64,000 nt of DNA from Salvelinus alpinus (GCF_045679555.1 NC_092091.1:92274190-92338189), one strand, 5' to 3'. Shown: positions 1 through 12,428, counted from the first letter of the stretch. Made by a program: numbers and translations. Notes: a model not told the origin generated them from the letters alone.

Positions 1-743
1 TATGTTAGCTCACCACCAAATAAAAAAGAGGACAGACATTTTTCACAGCACAAGTAGGATGCAAGTAGCATGCACAAGCCAACCTAACTAACCTAGAACC
101 AACCTAAATAACCTAGAAAAAACTACCTCAGATGACAGTCCTATAACATGTTACACAATAAATCTATGTTTTGTTAAAAAAAATTGCATATTTTAGCTAT
201 AAATCAGTTTTACATTACTGCTACCATCATAGCTACAGTCAGAAATCGCACGGGAGTAGCCAGAGAAAATACAGACACCAACGTCAACTACTAATTACAC
301 ATCATAAAACATTTCAGAAGAATATATGGTGGATAGCTAATGAAAGACAAAGATCTTGTGAAGACAGCCAATATTTCCGATTTTTGAAGTGTTTTACAGC
401 GAAAACACAATATATCGTTATATTAGCTTACTACAATAGCTAGCACACAGCAGCATTGATTCTAGTCAAACGGTTGCGATAGCACAGTTCGACAGATATA
501 TGAAAAAGCATCCCAAATTGGGTCCTTATCTTTGTTGATCTTCCATCAGAATGTTCTCCAAGGGGTCCTTTGTTCAGAACCGTCTTTATTCGGATCCAGA
601 ACGAACGATTTCCCTCTTGAATTAGCAAGCACCATGGCCGTGCGGCGCTAACCTCTCCTTCTTGACAAAATTCTTGCGTCGCATCACGTCTAAAGTCCAG
701 AATAAATTTCAATAATATAATTAAACTATATTGAAAAAACATA
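1..743. other. Unassigned AT-rich sequence
   Basis: I recognise no gene, RNA or named repeat here. Short open frames on both strands carry no recognisable domain and look like chance. The stretch ends at the left target-site duplication of the hAT transposon. Confidence 0.4.
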
Positions 744-751
744 CTTTAGGA

Positions 752-2656
752 CAGGGGTGTCAAAGTCAAATGGACGGAGGGCCAAATAAAAAATTTAGCT
801 ACAAGCCGAGGGCCGGACTGTTCGAATGTTCATTGAAAAATTTTTAAATGACGCATATAGTCTAGTGAACCTAATTGAACCTACTGAAAACCTAACAAAT
901 ATATTCCAATATGATCAGATAAATAAAGCAATATTTTCTTATGGCTCTGTCAGTAATCTTTAATTTTCAACAGACACAAAAGACAAATTTCCTTTATATA
1001 AAAATCCCCATAACATGAACATTAAATGAAAGAAACCGGTATTCAAGGCACCATCAGTAGCCTATATTTTCTATTTTAGCAAAAGTGGGCTAAATTTACT
1101 TCAAAGAAAAAAACAATAATAGCAATTTTCTATCATCCACTCAACTGAAATATTTTTAAAATATAATTGGATTGAAATACAATAAAATAAAGTGCAAAAA
1201 TCTATTAATCAAAAACAACACTTTGTTTAAGGAGAAGTAACATGCAGTGAAAACAAATATTAAACTTTAACTTTTAAACTTGAACTGAGTAAAAACTCTA
1301 AATATGTGATTGCACAGTAATGTTCACTTGTTTGAGGTTGAGGGTGATACTTGGTGGTGTCCCATCTTTTCCACAAGTTCATCAATGTTCGGGGTAAGGC
1401 TCTGAGCTGAGGAAATCCTCAGAATTGAGTGGAGGTGTTCAGCAGTAAGTCGACTTCTGTGTGATGTTTTGTTCAGGTTCATCAAAGAAAACAGTTGTTC
1501 ACACAGGTATGTGCTGCCAAACATAGACAACGTTTGAGCAGCCTGGATGCGCAGCTGGGGCATTGTGTCGGGGAGGAAACGGGCGAACTCCGCAGCACCC
1601 ACTGCCGCATATTTTGCCCTCAGTGCATCATTGCATTGGAGGTCAATCAACTCCATTTGGAGGTTTGGTGGTGAGCTTTCCACGTCAACAGCAAATGGGT
1701 TACCGAGCAGTTCCAACCTGCTTTTTTGTGCTTCAAAGTCAGCAAATCGGCGTCGAAAGTCAGCGGCAAGCATACCTATTTTATCAGCCAACTGTGCGCT
1801 CGGGAACGCACTGGTAGAGAGCTTCTCTTTCATGGTCTGGCAGCTGGGAAAGTGGCTCAAATTTTCTTTCCGCATCTGCGTCTCCCACAGAGTCAGTTTG
1901 GTTTTAAATGCCTTCACTGTACTGTACATATCAGAGATGACATGATCCCGACCCTGCAGCTGCAAGTTCATTGCATTCAGATGACTCGTAATGTCACACA
2001 GAAAAGCCATTTCACACAGAAACATTTCGTCTCGGAGTTGTGTTGTGTCTTTCCCTTTGCTGTCCAAGAACAGACAAATCTCCTCACGAAGCTCGAAACA
2101 TCTTTGAAGCACCTTTCCCTGGCTTAGCCATCGCACCTCTGTGTGATAAGGCAAATCACCATGCTCCGTTTCTAACTCCGTCAGAAATGCCTTGAACTGG
2201 CGGTGATTCAAACCTTTGGCTCTGATAAAGTTAACTGTGCGCGTGATGATGCTCATTACATGCTCCATTTTCAAGGCTTTACCGCACAACGCTTCCTGGT
2301 GTATGATACAATGATAAGCTGTCAGCTCACCTGTCGCGTTTTCCTCTTGCATCTTTTCCCGTATCTTCGCCACCAGTCCGCTCCTGTGTCCACACATCGC
2401 AGGTGCTCCGTCGGTTGTCAAACCCACGAGTTTTTCCCAAGGCAGCTCCATCTCATTTACACAGCAGCCTACTGCTCGGTGCGTCACCGTTGCATTGTGG
2501 GAAATGTAGTATTGGTGCGTGTAAAAGATCTGCGGGCTGCCGGCTTGCTGCGGTCTGCGGGCCGGTTCTAATAATAAATCAAGATCATCCCAGGGGCCGT
2601 AAAAAACCTTCTCGCGGGCCGGATGTGGCCCGCGGGCCTTGACTCTGACATATATG
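752..2656 (-). mobile_element. hAT (Charlie-like) DNA transposon with 8-bp target duplication
   Basis: The element is bounded by CTTTAGGA at 744-751 and again at 2657-2664, the 8-bp target duplication expected of hAT elements. Its ends are imperfect inverted repeats: the left begins CAGGGGTGTCAAAGTC, and the complement of the right end reads CATATATGTCAGAGTC. The inside holds the C-terminal part of a hAT transposase on the minus strand. At about 1.9 kb it is shorter than a full hAT element and lacks the 5' half of the transposase gene, so it is an internally deleted copy. Confidence 0.85.
1324..2487 (-). pseudogene. hAT transposase, C-terminal part (GTF2IRD2/ZBED-like)
   Basis: This open frame of 387 residues lies inside the hAT element. 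Its start matches the central part of the RNase-H-like fold of Charlie-type transposases (a TTDGAPAM stretch near residue 25). Near residues 325-362 it has the C-terminal hATC dimerisation region, with the pattern SMFGSTYLCEQLFS followed by RLTAEHLHSILRI. The N-terminal BED zinc finger and first catalytic Asp region are absent, because the element's right end follows within 170 bases. It cannot encode a complete transposase. The first Met is only the first ATG in the surviving frame. Similar sequence occurs in host genes domesticated from hAT elements, but the intact flanking target duplications favour a transposon copy. Confidence 0.8.
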
Positions 2657-2950
2657 CTTTAGGATGATATTGTGACATGTATCAAATAAAATCGAAGCCG
2701 GAGATCATATTCACCTTTAACAAGGGTTTTCCAGGAGCCGAGTCCAGGTCCTACTTGGCGCCCAGAAAAAAAAATAAAGTGCGCAACTCTCACTCCAAGA
2801 GGTTGTGTTCAATCCCAGGACGAGATAATCAAGTCATTTCTGCTCTCACTTCCGCATGACACCCAGGGGAAGGCGTATGACATGTTTCTACAGTCCTAAG
2901 TGACATGCCCTTTTATAGACAAGCTCTTGAAGAGAGACATCGCTTTTGGA
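2657..2950. other. Spacer without recognisable gene
   Basis: Sequence between the hAT right end and a repeat. A polyA-like run lies near 2767. Nothing else is recognised. Confidence 0.35.
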
Positions 2951-3745
2951 AATCTCACTTCCGGATAGGAAATGGGCTGTAAAAAGAGTTCTGTTCCACT
3001 TAGAGAAATAATTCAAACGGTTTTAGAAACTAGAGACTGTTTTCTATCCAATAGTAATAATAATATGCATATTGTACGAGCAAAGATTGAGTAAGAGGCC
3101 GTTTGAAAATGGGCACATATTTCCAGTTTTTCAATACGCCCCCTGCAGCCATAACAAGTTAAATCTGACACAGCGGTTGCATTAAGGAGAAGTTTATCTA
3201 AAGTTCAGTGCTTAACACTTGCATTTTCATCAACATTTATGATGAGTATTTCTGTAAATTGATGTGGCTCTCTGCAAAATCACTGGATGTTTTGGAAGCA
3301 AAACATTACTGAACGTAAAGCGCCAATGTAAACTGACATTTTTGGATTATAAAAATGAACTTTATCGAACAAAACATACATGTATTGTGTAACGCGAAGT
3401 CCTATGAGTGTCATTGATGAAGATCATCAAAGGTTAGTGATGAATTTTATCTCTATTTCTGCTTTTTGTGACTCCTCTCTTTGGCTGGAAAAATGGCTGT
3501 GTTTTTCTGAGACTAGGTGCAGACCTAACATAATCGTTTGGTGTGCTTTCGTCGTAAAGCCTTTTTGAAATCGGACACTGTGGTGGGATTAAAAACTAGT
3601 TTATCTTTAAAATGGTGTAAAATACTTGTATGTCTGAGGAATTTTAATTATGAGATTTCTGATGTTTTGAATTTGGCGCCCTGCACTTTCACTGGCTGTT
3701 GTCATATCGATCCCGTTAACGGGATCTCAGCCATAAGAAGCTAAT
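2950..3745. repeat. Salmonid TTAA-type interspersed repeat, rearranged copy
   Basis: The segment shares blocks with a second copy at about 32,731-34,546, including an AT-rich piece reading ATAATATGCATATTGTACGA near 3060 and a GCGGTTGCATTAAG piece near 3175. One end, CAGCCATAACAAG followed by TTAA, lies at 3145-3165 and another, CAGCCATAAGAAG, at about 3730-3742. The left-end block is inverted relative to the right half, so this is a rearranged or compound copy. TTAA at element ends suggests a piggyBac-like non-autonomous family; that assignment is inference. Confidence 0.5.
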
Positions 3746-3798
3746 GGTTCTTCAACAATGTTCAGAAATATTGACTGTTCTGTTATTTCTTATTGTAG

Positions 3799-4533
3799 CT
3801 GAGTGAGTTGTGACTTGCATCTAACATGAGTCTCTCTGGGGAGAGAGGAAGGGACCACTGCCTCTAAAATGAGTCTCTCTGGGGAGAGAGAGGAGGGGAC
3901 CACTGCCTCTAAAATGAGTCTCTCTGGGGAGAGAGAGGGGGAGACCACTGCCTCTAAAATGAGTCTCTCTGGGGAGAGAGAGCAGGGGACCACCGCCTCT
4001 AAAATGAGTCTTTCTGGGGAGAGAGAAGAGACAACTGCCTCTAAAATGAGTCTCTCTGGGGAAAGAGAGGAGGAGACCACTGCCTCTAAAATGACTCAAG
4101 ACACCAGTTCTAAGAGGTAAGAGATTACATGTAAAATATACAGTTATCTTAAAGATATAAACTAAGAGAAAAGTGTTCACAAATGACATAAAATGGAGGT
4201 CTATATCATTCATTTAAATTGCCAAAAATGGATTTACCAATTGCAGACTGTAGCTTTAAAAGAAACATCAGAACTTCTTGAAGTTCCTATATACAGTTGT
4301 TAAAAGGAAGTAGATTAAGTATTGATGTGATATTGATGAGGTGATCTGTCTCCCTGTTTTGTTCAGTGTCCAGAAGCCCAGAGCAGAGTCACCTACAACC
4401 AGCCTGCTATCAATGAAGAGTGATCAGCCACCTGCTTTCAGCCAGGAACCATTACCAGATCACAATAAGGAAGTGGAGAGTTTGGACAGTGAGGATGCAT
4501 TAAAGATCACACACAACCTTCTGGACAGAAGAA
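3799..4533 (+). pseudogene. Truncated NLR gene: exons 1 and 2 only, plus strand
   Basis: This copies the first two coding exons of the large minus-strand NLRP1-like gene, in opposite orientation. Exon 1 (3799-4116) follows an acceptor ending TTGTAG and ends at GAG|GTAAGA. Exon 2 (4367-4533, 167 nt) follows TTTTGTTCAG and ends at GAA|GTAAGA, exactly as in the other copy. Exon 1 holds six repeats encoding MSLSGERE...TASK, whereas the minus-strand gene has two. The first repeat is 43 nt rather than 45, which shifts the frame from the ATG at 3826; the ATG at 3869 restores an open frame. No FISNA-NACHT exon follows: homology to the other copy's intron 2 stops at about 4571, where an LTR-like sequence begins. 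I infer a broken gene. Confidence 0.75.
3826..4089 (+). repeat. Coding minisatellite, about 45-bp unit, six copies
   Basis: The tandem unit begins ATGAGTCTCTCTGGGG and encodes about 15 residues in the pattern [12 protein letters not shown]. Unit lengths vary (43, 45 and 42 nt), so copies differ in frame effect. It forms the N-terminal coding sequence of the truncated NLR copy. Confidence 0.85.
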
Positions 4534-4571
4534 GTAAGACTGTGTTTCATACAATATTACAAAGAACGGTA

Positions 4572-5996
4572 TGTCATGACGTTGGGTTGGGGGTAGGTTT
4601 ACGACAGTCATAAATACCTCTTTCCCCCTTTTTCTCTCTCCCCACTATAACTGATGTGACATAAGGAAACCCATGGGTTAACATAGAGATTCTGGGTAAC
4701 ATCAGAAGTTGGGGGAAATGAACTATATTCTGGTAATCCAACCAACTGTACATATGCGGTGGTACTTAAGGTATATTATGTCAGTTCGGTTGCCCTCTGA
4801 CACATTCTCATCAATGATAGAATGACATAAACGCTACTGTGAAAAGTCTAAACGTCAGAGCTATCGGATTCACATGGAATTGTTGTTTAATTCAAATGTT
4901 TGAATATGACATTGTTTGTGAAGAGGTGAAATGTAATTTTACCATCCAAATGAGAGATCTGTGTTTTCATAAATGTGGCTTCTGCTCAACCAGGGGCCCG
5001 CCCCTGTGAAGAGACCTGGGTAATAGACTTTTCAGACACACCCCTCTACCTCCACTATATAAAGGCAGTGACAAAAATGTAACTTCCTGTTCCGGGTATG
5101 CTAGGATGACGATCCAGTGTCAGAATGGTTCAGATAATCACTTTAGATGAAGCCAACATCAGCATGGACTTTGATTGCGAATGGTATGAACTTTGAACTC
5201 GTGTTCACTACAGAAGTGATATCTCCTAGCCGTTGAGTTGGCAACAGCTGCTACAAACGCAGGTTAGGAAGGACGGTCCGAGTATCCCGTCTTCCACACA
5301 CAACGGCACTACAAAGTATCCCGTGACTACCAGAGACCAGAGACATCCTCCAAAGGACAGAGGACTCGGGTTGGCGATACGGTCTTCCATCTACCACCAA
5401 CCTACTGAAGCGCAGCTCAGAGTAAATATGTATTGCATTTTCTTTCTTAAATGGGCGGTAATTTAGAATGCATAAGATACGATATTTACGAGAGCACAGC
5501 TCGCCTATGTTCCGAATCTCCCGCTCTTTCACTAAAATCCCGCCCCTTCCCTTTGTGTAACAAGCTGTCATATCTATTCCGCCCGCTAGGGACGTTTTCT
5601 GTATGACGTAATTTGTGATCAAGTTATGATTTAATTGTATATGTGTGATTCTGTGTGATTAGTTAGGTATTTAGTAAATAAATAATTAAACCCAATTTTG
5701 TATTGCTGATTCAACTTGTTAGCCAGGATTCTTGCAGACAATCAAGGACTTATAACTTTCAGATGAGACTGAATAAAATGACGATTAATGTGACTGTTAT
5801 TTAGTAAAATATTACAAAATCTTTAAGAGTTTATTCGAAAGATAACAGCTCTATAAATATTCTTTTGTGGTGTCCCTCTCTAGTTAATTAATATTTACAT
5901 GGTTAGTTCAATCAGGTAATATTGATACCGGAGAAATTATTTTATAGAATAGCATGTCATAGCAATCAATCTGGCATAGTCAAAGACACGACATAT
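4572..5996 (+). mobile_element. Probable 5' LTR of a decayed retroelement (right edge uncertain)
   Basis: Homology with intron 2 of the NLR copy ends abruptly at 4571, and the next bases read TGTCATGACG, a typical TG start. A TATATAAA box lies at 5056-5063 and an AATAAA signal at 5677-5682, the order expected within an LTR. A candidate end in ACACGACA lies near 5996, but I could not confirm it because no matching second LTR was found. The element's leader and gag remnant follow downstream. Confidence 0.45.
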
Positions 5997-7462
5997 TGAT
6001 GCCCCGTTGTGTGGAGTCTAAGATAGAATGAGGCTTTCATTTTGATTCAGCCTGTATAAAGTTGAAAAGCAGATTCCATAATAAACCAAATTTATTATAC
6101 ACATTTCTGGAGTGATAGACAAGCATTGTTGTGTGGGTGCGCGGAGAATCCTCGCCCACGTTGTTCTCTGACGTAGTCAGTGGACAACGTAAGCGAATAC
6201 ATTTCTTGTAGGCTGAAAAAGCTAATTTATAGAAATCTGAGAAATAGTGCGTTTGGCCAAACGCAGGGCTATTTCTGCCTGGCGCGTTTCATACGCGGGT
6301 AGGCCAGGTCATTATTAATTTCTCGAGCGAGGACAGAGAGCCAGCCGATTGAAATTCAGGAGATATAGCTCGACCAGCAATAATATTATCTCTCTCGGTG
6401 CATTTCATGTTTGCCGCGTGTTCCGGTTAAAACATCGTCAAAAAACGCCGAAAAGGGTTTGAACATAATACGTTATTAGTAAAACCTTTCCCTTGCCAAG
6501 GGAATCCTACGTGCTACAACTCCAAACTAGAAGGAGGGTTAGCTGGCACGAGGTGCTAAAGCTAACAAGAGAAAATAGTTGTTATTTTTCTGGTGCCACG
6601 CTGAAATTCCTCCGTTTGATTTCAGCGGGTTAAATCATTGGCCGCTGAAGTGTGCCCAGAATGTTCGTTCATGAAGAATTATTCAGGTCACACTCAAGTC
6701 ATTACTTATGATTTCCAGACGAATATCAATGTCTTATCCAATTGAACTAATAAGTGTAAATCTGGCCATTTACATTCTGAAATAGATATTTTAAATAATA
6801 TCCAAATTGTTGAGTTCTCTAAATAAGACATTGCAAACCTTTTCCAAACTAACCTAGATTAAGCACTTCTCAGGTTAATTAAAGTTTAATTCACAAATTG
6901 CCTATACAGGTTTGATTTATCATTAAATTGATCAATCAGTAAAATTTGGGTTTTTCAGAACCCATTCAATAATCCAGTATTGACAGAAGCCCCGCCCAGC
7001 GGGAATCCCATGTGGTTTCGGCCTTAGGGAGAAGTGCCACAGTGTTGAATGTGCCCAACATTTGGTCTACTGTTTACGCATATGATATCCAATCAACAGA
7101 GATTGTATGGATTATCGTCTCATTCAATTTAATAAGTTAAATTGTTGAACATAATTTAATGTTCTTCCAATCAAATGAGACTTTTTTAAACTTCTCACAT
7201 TAACCTAGATGAAGCCACATCTCATGTTAATTAAAGTTTAATACCCAGAGCCTACACAGGTAGGATTAATCATTGGCATTGATTAATTGATTCAATTTGC
7301 TTTTGCAAATTCATTCACGTCCAACTTCCACATTACTGGTACAGTACTGGTAGTTTGTCAACATCTATAAATAGATTAAACTTGTCTTTGCAGCTTCCAA
7401 TTAATTCCAAATCCAAACTTTGAATAAATTCAGTGAAAAATGTTCTCTAAATTTTTCTAATA
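5997..7462 (+). other. Leader-like sequence between the LTR and the gag remnant
   Basis: About 1.5 kb of AT-rich sequence without an open frame of note. Two stretches (about 6720-6900 and 7080-7290) resemble each other, each with an AGTTTAAT segment after AGGTTAATTA or TGTTAATTA, suggesting an internal duplication. No gene is recognised. Confidence 0.35.
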
Positions 7463-9313
7463 ATGTGCAAGCTATCAAAGGAGGTGGTCACCACTCCTCC
7501 GCTAAGTAGTGAACCTCCACCCATAAAAGGATTGATCTCTGACCTCAGCAGCGATACCAACCCTAATTATGCCATTAGTGAAAAAAACAGCCGAAATTGC
7601 GAACGCTCTCCAAAATCAACCATCAAACACAGGCTTTGTGACGGTTCTCCCCACTTTTGCACTGATGTATCGCCATAAAAATGTGGCATCGGTCCAATAC
7701 CACCGTGCACAGCTGAAGCACGTGCCAGTCGTGGCTAGCATTAGGGTACAGGCGGAGAGAACTGAGCAACTATTGACAAAAGCAGGAAATGAAAACATTC
7801 TGCTAGTCGAGGAACTGCGTTTGAAATCTGAACAAATATAAGTAATTGCAAATACTTATGACGATAAACGAGCACAAACTCTTCAACACAATCGTTGTCT
7901 CCAGGAACAACTCGATTTAGCCAAAACTAAATACGAGGTAGTCCACTCCAAACTAGATAAATCTGTTGAGTTATCTACAAATAGGAGCGCGCAATTTGAT
8001 AACATGCAGGCAGTTTGGTTGAACGTTACTCAGAGTAACATGGTTCTACTCAAAATTCTGCAGACCAAAGACGATCAGTTGATGAACACAATGACGAAGT
8101 TGGATGACAAATCAGCAGAACTCATTGAAGTCTCATTGAAGTCGCTGACCAAATGAATGATGAGAGAACTCGGGTGATGAAGATGGAAATCTTGATTTCT
8201 AAGCAAGCGGAAGAAATCTCATCACTGAATCTCTCGCTCCGTACTCAAGACCTGTATCTGCAAACCATGACAGATAAGTTTGAGACCGAAAGGAGCAAGT
8301 GCGACACTCACGTGTCCAAAATCAGTACTCTAAGCGCTCAAGTGGACTCTGCAATGCAGCAGAATACCACCCTTAGGTACCATCTGGAGGAAGTCCAGAA
8401 GGGTCACGCTCTACAGCGTGACTATCCATCCAAGCAACCGGAGCCCGGTACTCAAAGGAGTGAAGACGATAGGTTTCAGACATTGCCTCCGTCAGGTGTC
8501 CCCCAGTCTTCTCCGTTTGGCCATTCGGCACTGAGTAATATGGTACCTCTTGGCCAACAAAGCCAAAGCTTGGCTTCTTCTTTTGGCCTTTTGGCCCCAC
8601 TTTCCCCACAGGATAAAGCCCACCCTCTCCGCCCGCTTGACGCGGAATACCTTGACAAACTCGTCAAGTATTTCCCCACCTTTGACCCCGTTCCAGGTCA
8701 GCCAAATGATACTGAGACGTTCCTAGCTGACATAGAGGACGCGTTGGATGGCTACCCGAACGCTACGGGTTCTGACAGGGTTTACCTGTTGAAGCGAACG
8801 TCGAATAGACACGTGACAAGGTTAATTCGCCTACAACAGCAACACGTGCTAAATGACTACGCTAAACTTGCCACAGCTTTGAAATTAGAATTCAGTGGTT
8901 CTGCAACTCGCAAACACGATAGCTCCCTGGCTAACACGGTCAAACAAGCTCGGAATGAACACCCACAAGCTTACTATCATAGGCTTCGTTCACCTTACTT
9001 TGGCCTACTCACTGAAACAGGCATGGAAGACCTGTTACCATTTAAACAAATGTTCCTGTCGAACATGTATCCCACCTTCATTACCTACTTGGGCCCTGCA
9101 GCCCACATTGGCTTGCCTATCTTACAACTCAGAGAGCTTGCAAGCACAGCTTTTGAGGCATCAAAAGCTCGCAACGCTAAGAGCCCTGACCACTCGGTTT
9201 TGAAGTTTGACCAGGAGCACTCACTCCAGTCAGAGGGTGCATTATCAGGTATTATCAGGTATTGGAGCGTTAAGAGACGACGCACATCAACAGTTTCACC
9301 CACGAAACCATGA
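7463..9313 (+). pseudogene. Degenerate gag of an LTR retroelement
   Basis: The coding trace starts at 7463, shifts frame near 7570-7600, meets a stop at 7839-7841 and continues after a further frameshift in the frame open from 8153 to 9313. The N-terminal half is rich in Leu, Glu, Gln and Lys with a coiled-coil look. The 386-residue C-terminal part has a capsid-like region after about residue 160, containing the block [17 protein letters not shown] and then a charged, Leu-rich segment. Such a block is typical of Ty3-type or retroviral-like gag proteins. The exact clade is not clear to me. A protease-like frame follows, supporting the gag call. Confidence 0.6.
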
Positions 9314-9419
9314 TTGCAATATCCTCCGCAATCGAAATAACTGTAGAGTACGTCGCCATCAAAATGATTAACGCTACAATCGACCTGTTCACTACGTTCC
9401 TGCACCCAACCCACACAAA

Positions 9420-10289
9420 GTGTCAGAGCACAAGGGTAACAAAGGGTTGAAGGATGATCAAAATGTAGAGCAATGTTCTCCAGAAGTTCCACTACATGAA
9501 GAACTAAAGCGAGAAACATTTGAGAAAAGGGTAAAAGAGAAGTCACAAGGACTAGACGGGGAATTACCGGACACCAGGTCCGCAGGAATTAACACCTTTA
9601 GCAAGGCCGTTAAATTTCAAATCTCTCCCGCTCTCACTCGAGACCATATCCAGGGCCCGCTTGATCAAGAAACAAGCCCCCGGGCTTTGTCTATAGACTC
9701 TGATACAAAGGTTGCGAAGAAAAAGGTCAAACGCTTCGTTAAAGCCAAGCCCACTCAAAATCTGAAAAGTCGATCTGCTTCCACCTTGAACAGAATTGAC
9801 ACATCACGTAGTTGCGAACGACCACTCCACTTTGTGGGGAATATGTCCACTAAACACCAATCGAAACGACCATACCTGGAGGACTGCTTAACTTGTCATG
9901 CGCTAATTGATTCCAGTGCGACAATATCACTCATCTCTCAAACATTGTTTGATGATCTAAAAAGGGCTTTGAAGCCAACTAAACGTTGGTTAAAAGTGGA
10001 ACGATGCGACACTACACTTCGAGGGGTCACTCAGACTACCTCGCCTCTCACATTGAGAGTCATGCTGAAACTACACTTCAAGGACGTATCGCTCGTCCAC
10101 CCTGTGTATGTCACCAGCCTTGAAACTGTACCCCTGCTACTTGGAGCAGACTTGATGGATCGGTTACTCCCATTGATGGATTGGAAAACCAACCAGGTAT
10201 GGTCACAGGCTACCGTGCCTTCTCCACCGACCACGCTGTCTTTCCCTAACGCTAGCTGCAACGCAGTGTCGTGTCTTTGCTATCATTAA
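9420..10289 (+). pseudogene. Retropepsin-like protease remnant of the same retroelement
   Basis: The frame of 289 residues has a basic linker, then from about residue 155 an aspartic-protease fold: CHALIDSSATISLIS (the catalytic DSG/DTG position, here D-S-S), and near residue 240 VPLLLGADLMDRLLPLMDW, the second conserved Leu-Gly-Asp region. The Gly of the catalytic triad is replaced by Ser, so activity is doubtful. Reverse transcriptase, RNase H and integrase are absent; the frame stops and unrelated sequence follows. The element has lost its pol 3' part. Confidence 0.65.
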
Positions 10290-10990
10290 ATTGAAGACTT
10301 ATAGTTTATATCAAAGATTCCTGTAATTAGGGATTACGCGATCAACTGGTTAATGAAGATTATCATGAAAAACCTTAAAAGAGTTATAATATAGATGAGG
10401 ATATGATGTAAATACATGTATTGAATTTGTTTGATTTTGTGTAACTTTTATATTTCCAATGAAGGTTGAAGTATCAGTGTGTAATATTTAATCATAGGGT
10501 GGATTGATAAAGGAATTTATATGTTTAAAGTGACTAATGAATTCCACCCTGAAACGTATTTAACGGTGTGAAATGTAGAATTATAAGACTATAATCCAAT
10601 AATGTGTCTGTTGGACAAGTTAAGAGGGAGAAATGTATGGTTGAGAAAACAGAGGCTGGTAGACTACACATGACCTGGTTATAACTCTGAAAAGCTGACA
10701 ACGGGAAAGAGGGCCCTTCCAAGGCCTCTCTAATCTAGGGAGGAGAGGAACGGCGAGAAACTGCCAAGGCTGGTAGAAAAGTGATAAAACTGTGTGTCTG
10801 TGTGTGTAAGTAGGTGGGGGTGGGAGTTGTAAAATGACTGTCTTTGCATTTTTGACTTCAGAGCTCTCTGAATAAAGAACAACAAACCTTTTGCAGAATC
10901 TTAGACTTTGCCTACTTATTATTAAAACTCAGGGTCTTACAAACCTCGGGAATTGGTCAACGCTTAAATGATTGTTTAGTTATCATCATT
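10290..10990 (+). other. LTR-like or 3'-UTR-like sequence
   Basis: No coding frame. A polyadenylation-type AATAAA at 10,871-10,876 is followed 90 bases later by CTCGTGACA, which could be the end of an LTR. It does not match the LTR candidate at 4572, so it may belong to a different element. The assignment is weak. Confidence 0.3.
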
Positions 10991-11037
10991 GGGATTCAAA
11001 ATTCTCGTGACATTAATGCTGTTAACAAACATCAGTG

Positions 11038-11072
11038 CTATAATATTATTATTATAATATTATAATAATATT
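11038..11072. repeat. AT-rich self-complementary tract
   Basis: A run of ATAATATTATTATAATATT-type sequence that can fold on itself. It lies next to the left edge of the cluster duplication. Confidence 0.6.
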
Positions 11073-11179
11073 AAAGAATATCTACTTTATTGCTTTATTC
11101 ATATTGTTAAACAACATTCTAAGTCTGCTAACATTTCGTCATGACATTTTACGAATTTCAGTTTTTTTTAAATCAATCA

Positions 11180-11600
11180 TCAATTAGGTGATGTTTTGCA
11201 GTGTTACCAGGAGAGGGCAGTATGACACAACAACCAGGTTTGGCAGAAAAACTCTAGACCTGGTGGTCCGCAATTATTTTCAGATTGTAGTATTTTATTT
11301 TTCAAAAATAATAACAGTTGGGAGTATTAATGGCATTATAAGACATTTTACGTTTCTTTTCAGAGCTAGTCAGTCACATCTGTGTGGTCACATGACAGGA
11401 TGGGTAACCAATGATATACAATGATTCTGCAAACCCCAAACAGACTGATTAGAATGTATAGTAGATGTTACAATGAACTAATCACAGTAATCAGAGACCA
11501 ACTCACAGACACAGATAGACACAGACAGACAGACAGACAGGACACATAGTACATACAAAGACACACAAAATACATTCCTTTTAATTTAAATGTTACATGT
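11180..11600 (-). repeat. NLR 3'-flank paralogous block (copy 1)
   Basis: The block shares long stretches with 63,725-64,000 in the same orientation, for example GATGTTTTGCAGTG, CACATGACAGGATGGGTAACC and ACAGACTGATTA. It lies downstream of the NLRP1-like gene. The second copy lies beyond that gene's upstream region, as expected for a head-to-tail duplicated cluster. A short ACAG microsatellite sits at about 11,507-11,545. Confidence 0.7.
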
Positions 11601-11963
11601 ATTTGACAGAGATACTTCACATTAATCTACATTTTTGTAAATGTGCCAGATTTAGCCAGCTAGCTAGTTTTGAAATGTAGTCCCTGGGCAGGTAGATAAA
11701 CATGAAAATATACAACATTAAAAAACATTGTGATGGATGGGGTCTGATTGTCTCTCAAGTCATTGTTAAAGGAGTGACAGGTTACATAGCTCCTTAAATG
11801 TCCTTCAATGGTCAATGTTCCAGATGTGAGGCTCTCACTGAGAAAGCTGCTGATAGTCTGAGGTGGTTGTGTTGATATTCAGTATCTCTCATGAACCTCT
11901 AACAGGCCAACACTGTACAATATATTCATCAAATACATTTATGTTGAATGTGTGTAGGACTGA

Positions 11964-12428
11964 CTGCTAGATAGGGGTCCAGCTAGGTACCTAGTGGAGG
12001 ACTAACTGACCCTCCTGCTAGATAGGGGTCCAGCTAGGTACCTAGTGGAGGACTGACTGAACCTCCTGCTAGATAGGGGTCCAGCTAGGTACCTAGTGTA
12101 GGACTAACTGACCCTCCTGCTAGATAGGGGTCCAGCTAGGTACCTAGTGTAGGACTAACTGACCCTCCTGCTAGATAGGGGTCCAGCTAGGTACCTAGTG
12201 GAGGACTAACAGACCCTCCTGCTAGATAGGGGTCCAGCTAGGTACCTAGTGTAGGACTAACTGACCCTCCTGCTAGATAGGGGTCCAGCTAGGTACCTAG
12301 TGGAGGACTAACAGACCCTCCTGCTAGATAGGGGTCCAGCTAGGTACCTAGTGGAGGACTGACTGAACCTCCTGCTAGATAGGGGTCCAGCTAGGTACCT
12401 AGTGGAGGACTGACTGACCCTCCTGCTA
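11964..12428. repeat. Minisatellite, about 51-bp unit, about 9 copies
   Basis: Tandem unit beginning CTGCTAGATAGGGGTCCAGC. It lies just 3' of the NLRP1-like stop codon and may be within the 3' UTR. Confidence 0.9.

Noticed and set aside
3790..4213. Minus-strand frames over the MSLSGERE repeats
   Set aside because: They are antisense shadows of a coding minisatellite whose unit length is near a multiple of three.
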